A stretch of 64,000 nt of DNA from an uncultured Faecalicatena sp. (GTDB taxonomy: Bacteria; Bacillota; Clostridia; Lachnospirales; Lachnospiraceae): contig CABTYO010000002.1 of the NCBI GenBank assembly GCA_902489075.1, positions 62,001 to 126,000 on the forward strand. Reading direction: 5' to 3'. Below are positions 17,933 through 25,539 of the stretch, in pieces; the first letter of the stretch is position 1, and each line of letters opens with the position of its first letter. Below the pieces are notes generated by a model. That model did no database searches, was not told where the DNA came from, and worked only from the letters and a program-made list of their open reading frames with translations. A program made the position numbers and the translations under genes.

Positions 17933-18526
17933 ATGAACAAAAAAGCTATGTTAGATGAAATGCTATATAAAAAGGATGGAGTTCTTCTGACTTGTGACGT
18001 GGTTGGAGCAGGAATATCAAAGACATATTTTATGGAATATGCCAAAAAAATGGGGTTAGAGCGTATAGCAAAAGGAATTTATTTGTCACCGGACGCATGG
18101 GCAGATCCTTTTTATCTCCTACAAATGAGATATCCACAAGTAGTTTTTTCACACGAAACAGCCCTGTATCTATTGGGAATGGCAGAACGGGAGCCACTGC
18201 AGTTGACAGTTACCGCAAAGACAGGATACCATGCACAAAGTATGGAAGAACAAAGGATAAAAGTATATCGGGTAAAAAAGGAGCTGTGGAAATTAGGCAT
18301 AATAGAATTAAAATCAACAGATGGACATCTTGTAAAATCATATAACGCAGAGCGTACTGTGTGCGATTTGTTACGAAGCCGTAGTAATATAGAAATTCAG
18401 GATTTACAGTCAGCCTTGAAGGCATATGTGCGAAGTAAAGAAAAGAATATTCCGCGGCTTATGCGATATGCAAAAGATCTTCGAGTGGAAAAGCTTTTAA
18501 GACTATACTTGGAGGTGTTATTATAA
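17933..18526 (+). CDS. abiEi: AbiEi-family antitoxin (type IV toxin-antitoxin, transcriptional autoregulator)
   Basis: 197 residues. N-terminal winged-helix region (LLTCDVVGAGISKTYFMEYAKKMGLE), then IAKGIYLSPDAW, FSHETALYLLGMAER and a C-terminal VKSYNAERTVCDLLRSRS, the usual AbiEi order. An upstream in-frame ATG at 17909 exists, but it lies inside the promoter/operator; ATG 17933 has AAGGTG six bases before it. AbiEi represses the operon and counteracts the AbiEii nucleotidyltransferase without direct binding. The gene is intact, but the toxin gene overlapping its stop is badly deleted, so the antitoxin is an orphan. Confidence 0.85.
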   Translation: MNKKAMLDEMLYKKDGVLLTCDVVGAGISKTYFMEYAKKMGLERIAKGIYLSPDAWADPFYLLQMRYPQVVFSHETALYLLGMAEREPLQLTVTAKTGYHAQSMEEQRIKVYRVKKELWKLGIIELKSTDGHLVKSYNAERTVCDLLRSRSNIEIQDLQSALKAYVRSKEKNIPRLMRYAKDLRVEKLLRLYLEVLL

Positions 18527-18761
18527 TGATTAAAACTTCAAGACAGTTAAAGGCATTGGTGAGAAATTTAACAAAAGGTGATAGCATCCAGGCACAGATT
18601 ATTATGCGGAATTACGTGATGGAGCGTTTTCTAGAACGAATATGCTCATGCAATCTCTATGGAGAAGTTATCAAAAATAATTCAGCTATGCTGAGGATAT
18701 AACTTGGAGCATGGTCATGGAAAGTGTAGAGAAATTGTTTGCAGTAATTGATATGGAATAA
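18526..18761 (+). pseudogene. abiEii: AbiEii toxin remnant: start and end retained, nucleotidyltransferase core deleted
   Basis: ATG 18526 overlaps the AbiEi stop. The first 40 residues (MIKTSRQLKALVRNLTKG, then RNYVMERFLERI) are a typical AbiEii N-terminus. The frame stops at 18700-18702 after 58 codons. In another frame, downstream sequence encodes SLWRSYQK, a stop, then FSYAEDITWSMVMESVEKL ending at 18759-18761, typical of the C-terminus of the family. The roughly 200 residues between, including the nucleotidyltransferase motifs, are absent. The junction lies near 18640-18655. The toxin cannot be active. Confidence 0.8.
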
Positions 18762-18781
18762 TAAGGAGAAGTTCATAATAA

Positions 18782-19264
18782 ATGGAAGAGCGTAAAATAT
18801 CAAAATCATATTTCCCAATGTTTGTGGATATATCGGGAATGAAAATTGTAGTAATCGGCGGTGGGAAGATCGCGGCGCGCAGAATCAGAACCCTGCTTGA
18901 GTTTGCATCGGATATTACGGTCATAGCTCCTTTAGTTACGGAATCAGTGGGGCAGTTAGAGGCAGAAGAAAAGATACACTGTATTCACCGGGAATATCAG
19001 ATAGGAGATATCCAGGGTGCGGATATGGTTCTGGCGGCGACGGATGATAAGCTTTTAAATGAGCGGATTGTACAGGACTGCCGGGAAGCAGAACAGAAGA
19101 GTGGAAGAAAAATCCTGGTCAGTGTGGCCAGTGACAGGTCCTTGTGTGATTTCTACTTCCCATCTGTAATCAGACAGGATGATATTGTAATTGGAATTAA
19201 TTCAGGGGGGAAAGATCCCGGAAAGGTTAAGGCGATCCGGAAAAGACTGGAGAAAATTTTATAA
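18782..19264 (+). CDS. Precorrin-2 dehydrogenase / sirohydrochlorin-forming NAD-dependent enzyme (short form)
   Basis: 160 residues, CysG N-terminal/Met8/SirC family. It has FPMFVDISGMKIVVIGGGKIAARRI with the NAD-binding GGGKIA loop, VIAPLV, MVLAATDDKLLNERI, then CDFYFPSVIRQDDIVIGINSGGKDPGKVKAIR. This converts precorrin-2 to sirohydrochlorin for sirohaem or cobalt-precorrin-2. The protein ends where the helical dimerisation/chelatase domain normally begins, so it should be a dehydrogenase only. Start ATG 18782; AAGGAGAAG lies about 12 bases upstream. It belongs functionally to the corrin cluster but is separated from it by the AbiE remnant. Confidence 0.88.
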   Translation: MEERKISKSYFPMFVDISGMKIVVIGGGKIAARRIRTLLEFASDITVIAPLVTESVGQLEAEEKIHCIHREYQIGDIQGADMVLAATDDKLLNERIVQDCREAEQKSGRKILVSVASDRSLCDFYFPSVIRQDDIVIGINSGGKDPGKVKAIRKRLEKIL

Positions 19265-19282
19265 AGATGTTTATAAAGACAA

Positions 19283-19327
19283 AAATCCCACAGACTCTTG
19301 ATAATTAAAATAGGGTCTGTGGGATTT
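19283..19327. terminator. Stem-loop terminator after the precorrin-2 dehydrogenase gene
   Basis: A perfect 13-base inverted repeat, AAATCCCACAGAC (19283-19295) and GTCTGTGGGATTT (19315-19327), with a 19-base AT-rich loop. A-rich before and a short T-run at the end of the 3' arm make it work in either direction; there is no long U-tract after it. Confidence 0.6.
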
Positions 19328-19700
19328 GTAGTCTTACATAACATTCTTTGCTATCGTAGATTGAAATAATCCGGATTCTTTTGCAAGTATGATTGGATTT
19401 TTGGTGCTAGTCCCAATGGCAGATTGGATCTGTATATAATTGTATCAATATTAGGCGAGATTAATAAAAAAAGAGGTAGAAAGTAATATATTAAATCATA
19501 TAAAGCTGTTAGACAAGTCTTATCTTGAGACAAGGTATTAATAAGTGAGGATAGAAAATTTAGTCAAGGGACCAGTTAATAGAAACACAACCTAGTCTTA
19601 GAGGAAAAGTATGCTAGTAAAGCAGGAAGGTCTATAGTATAATAAAGAAACACAAATGAGTCAATGAAAGTTTATTTCAAGAAAGAATGGAGAAGAAAAT
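19328..19700. other. AT-rich intergenic stretch without a recognisable gene
   Basis: About 370 bases between the dehydrogenase terminator and the orphan coiled-coil gene. The only open frame is a 60-codon antisense one (19351-19533) with no ribosome site and no family resemblance I can name. Composition matches the rest of the accessory patch. The promoter of the next gene is probably here but I cannot place it securely. Confidence 0.5.
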
Positions 19701-20510
19701 ATGAATTTATTTTTAGAGTATATGGGGAACAAAGGCTTAGATTTATTTAGTAATAAATTAAAAGAATTTTTAGATGAAATGAAACTTCAAAGAATACTTC
19801 TACAGTGTTTTGAAATAGTAAAAGATTTTGAAAAAGAAAGAGGTACAAATGTAGATGGGTTCAATATAGAAAAAGATAAAATAATGAAAGTAAGTTCTGA
19901 GAGTATACGACCTAATTTATCAAAAGAAAAACTTATGAATAATATAGAATACTTACTTAAGGATCTAATAAATATTGATGGGAATAAAGATATCATCAAG
20001 GATGAGATTTGTTCTTGCTATTTGAAAAGGGCTCAAAAAGAGATGCTAGAGTTATATCACATTCATGAAGATATAGAATACATAAATGATGAATTAGAAA
20101 AGTCAATAAATTTGCAAAATAAACATATGGAGAAAACGTGTGATATCCAAAGGCAGATATCAAAACTAATGAATGCATCAATACCAGTTTATTTTATTCC
20201 AGAATTAGAGCTATCTAGGTTTTTTTGCTATATTGTATTATCAATATCTTGTCATGTTGAAGTGAACCAGGATAATAAGATTATTGATGAGGAAGATCGT
20301 GAACTATTCGAAGATATAAAAGCTCAATTAGAAGAAGATTTGGATTTGGGCTTTCAATGGGTATTTTTTGAAAAAGATTATATGCCATGTGCTGGTATAA
20401 ATTTTGATATTCCTATAAACCAAAATCAATTAAAAGCATTTCTAAATATTATAGACGAAGAATTTTATAAAAATGGTATAAGAATATATGGCGTACTTAC
20501 ACATTTATAA
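19701..20510 (+). CDS. Uncharacterised AT-rich accessory protein with central coiled coil
   Basis: 269 residues that I do not recognise. ATG 19701 is preceded by GGAGAAGAAAAT, a good ribosome site. Residues 1-35 form amphipathic helices (FLEYMGNKGLDLFSNKLKEF), residues about 110-160 are Glu/Lys-rich and helical with heptad character (IHEDIEYINDELEKSINLQ), and the C-terminal 100 residues alternate acidic helix and short strand. There is no signal peptide, no membrane span and no nucleotide-binding loop. Codon use is strongly AT-biased compared with the flanking corrin and potassium genes, which suggests acquisition. The setting among toxin-antitoxin remnants makes a defence or mobile-element role conceivable but unsupported. 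Confidence 0.6.
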   Translation: MNLFLEYMGNKGLDLFSNKLKEFLDEMKLQRILLQCFEIVKDFEKERGTNVDGFNIEKDKIMKVSSESIRPNLSKEKLMNNIEYLLKDLINIDGNKDIIKDEICSCYLKRAQKEMLELYHIHEDIEYINDELEKSINLQNKHMEKTCDIQRQISKLMNASIPVYFIPELELSRFFCYIVLSISCHVEVNQDNKIIDEEDRELFEDIKAQLEEDLDLGFQWVFFEKDYMPCAGINFDIPINQNQLKAFLNIIDEEFYKNGIRIYGVLTHL

Positions 20511-20556
20511 TCAACACTAATACTGATATAGAATCTAAGCTTTAAAGGAGAAAACG

Positions 20557-20763
20557 ATCGGATTTTTATAAACATTTTTAATTGCAGTTATACCATCGGC
20601 GCTTACTGATTTTCTATCTTATTTGGCTTTATATTAAAATGTAAATGCTCAAATTCAAACTATTAATGAACAGAACAAAGTAGATATAGGTAAGATTGTT
20701 GAATTGGTATTAACATTATACCAGTCAAAAAATGAAATTGCAGTAGAGAGACAAGAGAAGTAG
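20557..20763 (+). pseudogene. Degenerate small membrane-protein gene
   Basis: After AAAGGAG at 20543-20549 a frame starts at ATC 20557, where an ATG would be expected. It encodes a hydrophobic stretch (FLIAVIPSALTDFLSYLALY) followed by a polar tail (INEQNKVDIGKIVELVLTLY then a Lys/Glu end) to TAG 20761. It is broken by TAA at 20569 and TAA at 20635. The continuity of protein-like sequence across the stops, the ribosome site and the lost start suggest a decayed gene for a protein of about 68 residues. Family unknown. Confidence 0.45.
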
Positions 20764-20881
20764 TTTTGGTATCGAGATAAAATAACAATTTGAAAGTAGT
20801 ACTGACAATTTGTACACCTTTCATAATAATATGTATATACTATTGAATGGATTTGTCAACATTATAAAAGGAGAGCTGGAA

Positions 20882-21085
20882 ATGAGTAAAGTCGGAGTTC
20901 CTTTTGAAGAAATGAAAAACGATATGTTAAAAGACGAAGAGTTCAAGATAGAATATGAAAAATTACGTCCAAGATATGAAACAATTCAACAGATTATTGC
21001 TGCTAGAAAAGAACAGAATATAACACAGGCAGAACCTGCCAAGGTAGATATTGTAAGTAATATACCTGATTTGATGGTAAAATAA
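20882..21085 (+). CDS. HigA-like antitoxin, truncated within the helix-turn-helix
   Basis: 67 residues. ATG 20882 follows AAAGGAGAGCTGGAA; the longer frame from 20810 lacks a ribosome site. The N-terminus (PFEEMKNDMLKDEEFKIEY, LRPRYETIQQIIAARKEQN) matches HigA/XRE antitoxins that sit next to HigB RNase toxins. Family members continue ITQAELAKRVG and a full five-helix XRE domain with SNISRLESG. Here the text reads ITQAEPAKVDIVSNIPDLM and stops two codons later, so the HTH is altered and its second half is missing. No HigB toxin gene lies on either side. It is probably non-functional. Confidence 0.6.
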   Translation: MSKVGVPFEEMKNDMLKDEEFKIEYEKLRPRYETIQQIIAARKEQNITQAEPAKVDIVSNIPDLMVK

Positions 21086-21088
21086 AAA

Positions 21089-21122
21089 TAACCAGAATGT
21101 TTGAGAACAAGCATTCTGGTTA
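21089..21122. terminator. Stem-loop downstream of the truncated antitoxin
   Basis: Perfect 11-base inverted repeat TAACCAGAATG / CATTCTGGTTA with a 12-base loop. It is preceded by an A-rich tract, which would act as U-tract for minus-strand transcription of the tRNA gene, so it may mainly terminate the tRNA transcript. Confidence 0.5.
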
Positions 21123-21173
21123 CCTCTTGATTATGAAACCCTTACAAAGCCAGTAAAATCAAGGGTTTATATA

Positions 21174-21244
21174 AGCAGATAACGGGAATCGAACCCGCCT
21201 CTCCAGCTTGGGAAGCTGGCATTCTACCAATGAACTATATCTGC
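21174..21244 (-). tRNA. tRNA-Gly (anticodon CCC)
   Basis: The minus strand folds as a 71-nt tRNA: acceptor GCAGATA/TATCTGC (seven pairs), D-arm with TTGGTAGA, anticodon stem CCAGC/GCTGG with loop TTCCCAA giving anticodon CCC, and T-arm around GGTTCGATTCC. The discriminator base is U, as expected for bacterial tRNA-Gly. The CCA end is not encoded. It borders the AT-rich accessory patch and could have served as an integration site, though no duplicated tRNA end was seen. Confidence 0.93.
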
Positions 21245-21363
21245 ATGTGATTTATTATAAAACTTTTTCAGGATGAAATCAAGAACTTTTTTGTATAAGG
21301 ACAAAATATGGCAAAAATCCTTTCACTCATCTAAACAAAATCTTAATATATCCCCCCATAATT

Positions 21364-21393
21364 TTATCACCGCCTTAATAGAAAAGGTACTAT
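21364..21393 (+). promoter_or_regulatory. Possible promoter of the potassium-uptake operon
   Basis: TTATCA (21364-21369), an 18-base spacer and TACTAT (21388-21393) lie 25 bases before the AAGG ribosome site of the first gene. Both boxes are imperfect, so this is a tentative placement. Confidence 0.35.
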
Positions 21394-21422
21394 CATAAAG
21401 TTAAGAAAAGAAGGTGATGATG

Positions 21423-21890
21423 ATGTTAACAAATTTAATTTTAGGAATCATTATAACAGCAGGCGCGTTATACGGACTTTACCTGATGAAGGGGCTGGAC
21501 AATTTCATGGATGAGGAACTTAGGCTTCATAAGGCCAGCAAGAAGAAAGAGTATGCTGTTATCTTTGGCAGGATCAAGGAAGTGGAAGAGATTTCAGCCT
21601 GGTTTGAGCAGGCAGGGATTCAGCCGATCTATTTGGAAACGATCTGTATTGACAGGGAGTGGAGGCATTTAGAGTATCTGGCAGCGGTTTCAAAATCAGA
21701 TATTGATAACCTGTCCGCATGCACATTGTTTAAGAAAATGTATCCGAAGGCGCAGATTTTCGGTCTCTGCAATGAGAAGGCGAATATGCGGTTATTCCGT
21801 CAGGCTCACATTACGGTATTTACGGAAAAAGAAGAGCTCATGCAGCGTCTGGAACTGTTGATTATGGAAAACGAGGTCGGTGCGGCATGA
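21423..21890 (+). CDS. Membrane-anchored protein with a degenerate RCK/TrkA-N-like domain, Ktr operon
   Basis: About 155 residues. An N-terminal hydrophobic helix (residues about 3-22, LTNLILGIIITAGALYGLYL) is followed by a short linker and a cytoplasmic domain of about 115 residues. Its layout follows the RCK NAD-binding domain of KtrA: strand and loop YAVIFGRIKEVEEI where GxGxxG would be, then LAAVSKSDIDNLSACTLFKKMYP, AQIFGLCNEKANMRLFRQAHITVF. The glycine-rich dinucleotide loop is not conserved. ATGs occur at 21417, 21420 and 21423 and a GTG at 21414; 21423 has the best spacing from AAGG. The stop overlaps the KtrB start by ATGA. The function is inferred: a regulator or assembly factor of the K+ channel. 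Confidence 0.65.
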   Translation: MLTNLILGIIITAGALYGLYLMKGLDNFMDEELRLHKASKKKEYAVIFGRIKEVEEISAWFEQAGIQPIYLETICIDREWRHLEYLAAVSKSDIDNLSACTLFKKMYPKAQIFGLCNEKANMRLFRQAHITVFTEKEELMQRLELLIMENEVGAA

Positions 21891-23227
21891 AATTCTTTAC
21901 AAAGCGTTTGACGCAGACACAGATGATTGTGATCGGCTATTGTCTGATCATATTTATAGGAGCAGGGCTTCTGATGCTGCCGGTCTCCACCAGGTCAGGT
22001 GTGAGCACTCCGGCGGTGGATGCCCTGTTCACTTCAACTTCCGCCGCATGTGTGACGGGACTTGTGATCGCAGATACATTCCAGTACTGGTCTACATTTG
22101 GACAGTGTGTGATCCTGGGGATCATTCAGATCGGCGGGCTGGGATTTATGACGATCGGTGTATTTTTTGCAATTATGCTGGGGAGAAAGATTGGACTCTG
22201 GACCCGCGGTACATTGCAGGAGAGTGTTAATATTATGCAGGTCGGCGGCATTGTCCGGCTGGCAAAAAAGATTATGGTTGGAACGCTCTTTTTTGAAGGG
22301 ATCGGCGCGCTGATCCTGGCGTTTCGCTTCAGCAGGACAATGAGCCTGGGAAAGGCAGTTTACTTTGGAATCTTCCATGCGGTCTCTGCATTCTGTAATG
22401 CGGGATTTGACCTGATGGGAGAGCACGGGGCTTATTCCTCTTTCACGCCATACTATAATGACTGGGTTGTGAATCTGGTGATCATGAGTCTGATCATCAT
22501 AGGAGGAATCGGCTTTTTTGTCTGGAATGATATCTCACTGAATAAGCTGGCTTTTAAGAAATACAGGCTGCATACTAAAATCGTATTGATTTCTACTTTT
22601 ATACTTATTTTCGGAGGAGCTGCGCTGCTCTTTTTCTTTGAACGGAATCATACGATCGCAGGAATGCCGTTCGGCGACCAGGTTCTCTGCTCTCTGTTTG
22701 GTTCGGTAACCGCGAGGACGGCAGGATTTAATACGGTAGATACGGCGTCACTGACGGAAAGCAGCAAGCTGCTGACTTCGATACTGATGTTCATTGGAGG
22801 AAGTCCGGGATCCACGGCAGGCGGTATCAAGACAACTACATTTGTCGTGCTTCTTGTTTATGCACATGCGAATCTGAAAAAGGAGGCCCACTGTAACGTT
22901 CTGGGGCGGCGGCTGGATGATGGCTCGATCAGAAAGGCAAGTGCGGTATTATGTATTAATCTGTTTTCCGTAATTCTGGCGACTCTGATTATTATTACAG
23001 TGCAGCCAGTGCCGGTGACAGATGTGGCATTTGAAGTGGTCTCGGCAATCGGAACGGTGGGAATGTCCACTGGAATCACACGGGATATGGTAACGGTTTC
23101 GAAGGTCGTTCTGATTTTCCTGATGTACTGCGGCAGAATCGGCAGTATGACATTTGCACTATCTCTGCGCGGACATAAGGTAGAACCGCCGGTTAAGGTA
23201 CCAGCGGAACAGATCATGATCGGATAA
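21887..23227 (+). CDS. ktrB: Potassium uptake channel subunit KtrB/TrkH family
   Basis: 446-residue membrane protein with four M1-P-M2 repeats. Selectivity-filter-type loops are seen at STSAACVTGL, FHAVSAFCNAGFDLMG, FGSVTARTAGFNTVDT and VSAIGTVGMSTGI, and the gate-loop segment FIGGSPGSTAGGIKTTTF in the third repeat. Length and repeat sequence fit KtrB. It imports K+ (Na+-coupled in known systems) with the cytoplasmic RCK ring KtrA encoded 37 bases downstream. Confidence 0.93.
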   Translation: MKFFTKRLTQTQMIVIGYCLIIFIGAGLLMLPVSTRSGVSTPAVDALFTSTSAACVTGLVIADTFQYWSTFGQCVILGIIQIGGLGFMTIGVFFAIMLGRKIGLWTRGTLQESVNIMQVGGIVRLAKKIMVGTLFFEGIGALILAFRFSRTMSLGKAVYFGIFHAVSAFCNAGFDLMGEHGAYSSFTPYYNDWVVNLVIMSLIIIGGIGFFVWNDISLNKLAFKKYRLHTKIVLISTFILIFGGAALLFFFERNHTIAGMPFGDQVLCSLFGSVTARTAGFNTVDTASLTESSKLLTSILMFIGGSPGSTAGGIKTTTFVVLLVYAHANLKKEAHCNVLGRRLDDGSIRKASAVLCINLFSVILATLIIITVQPVPVTDVAFEVVSAIGTVGMSTGITRDMVTVSKVVLIFLMYCGRIGSMTFALSLRGHKVEPPVKVPAEQIMIG

Positions 23228-23264
23228 AGAAATGTGTTCAATCAGATGAATGGAGGAATTGGTA

Positions 23265-23918
23265 ATGAAAACAGTATTAATTATAGGTCTGGGAAGGCTG
23301 GGGCATCACCTGTGCATCAATATGTCACAATTGGGGAACGAAGTCATGATTGTAGACCGGAATGAGGAGAGTCTGCAGGATCTTCTGCCATACGCAACAA
23401 TGGCCAAGGTGGGAGACTGCACGAATGAGGATGTGTTAAGGAGCCTTGGTGTGGGAAACTTCGACATCTGTTTTGTATGTATCGGCTCTAATTTTCAGAG
23501 CAGCCTGGAGATTACCAGCCTGATCAAGGAGATGGGGGCAAAATACGTAGTAAGCAAGGCAAACCGCGATATCCATGCGAAGTTCCTGTTAAGGAATGGT
23601 GCGGATGAAGTCATCTATCCGGACCGGGATATTGCAGAGCGGCTGGCAGTAAAGCACAGTGCGAATCATGTATTTGATTATATTGAACTGACGGAAGGGT
23701 ACTCTATTTTCGAGATCCCGCCTATGAAAGAGTGGATCGGAAAGAGTATCCGACAGCTGGCGATCCGTTCAAAGTATCATGTCAGCATTCTGGGAATCAA
23801 GAAGAACGGGCATCTGCAGTTACTGCCGCAGGCGGACCGTCTCCTGGAAGAAACGGATCATCTGATGGTGGTCGGCCTGACGAAGGATATTGACCGGATT
23901 CTGGCAAATATCCATTAA
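23265..23918 (+). CDS. ktrA: Potassium uptake regulatory RCK protein KtrA/TrkA
   Basis: 217 residues. RCK_N domain: VLIIGLGRLGHHLC (GxGxxG loop), acidic end of strand two IVDRNEE, VGDCTNEDVLRSLGV, and ADEVIYPDRDIAERLA. RCK_C domain from about residue 140 (WIGKSIRQLAIRSKYHVSIL). It binds nucleotides and gates KtrB. The frame extends to 23250, but ATG 23265 follows TGGAGGAATTGGTA and gives the standard N-terminus. Confidence 0.93.
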   Translation: MKTVLIIGLGRLGHHLCINMSQLGNEVMIVDRNEESLQDLLPYATMAKVGDCTNEDVLRSLGVGNFDICFVCIGSNFQSSLEITSLIKEMGAKYVVSKANRDIHAKFLLRNGADEVIYPDRDIAERLAVKHSANHVFDYIELTEGYSIFEIPPMKEWIGKSIRQLAIRSKYHVSILGIKKNGHLQLLPQADRLLEETDHLMVVGLTKDIDRILANIH

Positions 23919-24057
23919 GCTGGTATAATGCCTGCGTTTACCAGGGAATTTATGCGCCTGGCAGGGCATGTACCGAAACAATCAGAGGGGCTTTCATGAG
24001 CCTGGTGTTTGTGGTATGATGATAAAAACAAAGTAACAGAGGAAGGACCGTGAAGGC

Positions 24058-25493
24058 ATGAAAAGGGCTGTTGTGTTTGTTAGAAATATTGCAAAGAATA
24101 AAAAGGTGAACTATGCACTCAGAACGATTCTGATCGTACTTTCCGCCAGTCTGTTCTGTCTGATTCTGAACCAGGCAGGTGTAGCGAAGGAAAACTGTCT
24201 GATGGTGTTTATGGTTGGCGTTCTGCTGATCAGTGTCTTGCCAGAGGCTATGAGTATGGTATCATAGGTGCCATCGTCAGCGTCATGATGTTTAATTATT
24301 TTTTCACGGTCCCGGTCCATACATTTGCGATTATGAATCCCAATGATGTTGCTCTGATGGGATTCTTTTTGCTGGCTGCGTGTATTTCATCCAGTCTGAC
24401 TGCACGGTTCCAGAAGCAGCTTCTGATCGCACAGCACAGTGAGGAGACGGCACTTCGTCTGTATGAGATGTCGGAGAAGTTCATCAATGTGACAGGCAAG
24501 GAGAATATCATCCAGCTTGGCATCCGGTATATTTATGAACATACGGGTTATGACTGTATCGTGGAACTGGAAGGAGAGACCATCGGCGGGGGAGCAGTGA
24601 AGGAATATACCTCCAAGGATTATCTGATGTTCCCGATCATCGGAATGGTCAGGCAGCTTGGGACTTTAAAGGTATTTAACCATAACCAGGGACTTGTTGC
24701 GGAGTCGGAGATGCTCGTGAAGACGGCGGCGAACCAGATCGGGATCGCGCTGGACCGTGAGCTGATCTATGCGGAGCAGGAGCAGATCAAACTGGAAGTG
24801 GAGCGGGAACACATGAAGAGCAGCATGTTAAGAAGCATTTCCCATGATTTCAGGACACCGCTTACAGGGATCATGGGCGACTGCAGCCTGATTCTGAACA
24901 ATCATTCCATGGACATTGATGCGAAAAACGGTCTGGTCCGGGATGTGATGGAGCAGGCGATGTGGCTGATGAAGATGATGGAAAATATCCTGAGCATGAC
25001 CAGGATTGAGAGCGGGCAGCAGTTCATCGAGAAGCATCAGGAAGTGGTGGATGATATCGTTTACGAAGCAGAAAAGCATGTGATTGGGCTGAAAGACAGA
25101 CGAAATTTCCGTATTGCCCTGCCGGACAGGGTTGTCGTGGCAGAGATGGACGGGAAGATGATCATGCAGGTTCTCGTGAATCTGCTTGATAATGCGATGA
25201 AGCATACAGAAGACACCGGATACATCAGCCTGAATGTTTCTTACAGGCACAGCCGCGTCTATTTTGTAGTGGAAGATGATGGGGATGGAATTGAAGAAGG
25301 GATGGAAGAGAAGATTTTTGACGAATTCGTGTCCCTTTCCGATAAAAGCACGGACCAGAAGCGGGGAATCGGCCTGGGACTCGCGATCTGCCGGGAAGTA
25401 GTGAAAGCTCACGGTGGGAAGATCTGGGCAGAGAACCGTGCTGAAGGCGGCGCGAGATTTACATTCTGGCTGAAGGCGGCAGAGGTAGATTAG
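24058..25493 (+). pseudogene. KdpD-like sensor histidine kinase, one-base frameshift near 24245
   Basis: Residues 1-60 are encoded from ATG 24058 in one frame (a membrane DUF4118-like region ending GVLLISVLPEA). The protein then continues in the -1 frame from about 24247: GYEYGIIGAIVSVMMFNYFFTVPVHTF... through a GAF-like domain, HisKA box SISHDFRTPLTG and HATPase motifs NLLDNAMKHT and GIGLGLAICREV. KdpD homologues read LISVLTEGYEYG across this point; CCAGAGGCTATGAG here lacks one G. No ribosome site precedes the ATG at 24285. Either a real inactivating mutation, phase-variable slippage in the G run, or a sequence error. It lacks the KdpD universal-stress domain. It should sense potassium or osmotic state for the Ktr genes. 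Confidence 0.8.
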
Positions 25494-25539
25494 GCGGCAT
25501 ATGGAGTGGAAAAGCAGATAAGAACGACAGGTGGTATGA

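Noticed and set aside
19351..19533. Antisense 60-codon frame as a gene
   Set aside because: No ribosome site, no family resemblance, and AT-rich sequence gives such frames by chance.
20500..21170. Insertion sequence or transposase as the cause of the accessory patch
   Set aside because: No transposase-like frame and no paired terminal repeats were seen.
24285..25493. Kinase as a separate intact gene starting at ATG 24285
   Set aside because: No ribosome site, and KdpD-like sequence continues upstream in this frame to the frameshift point, so it is the 3' part of one broken gene.
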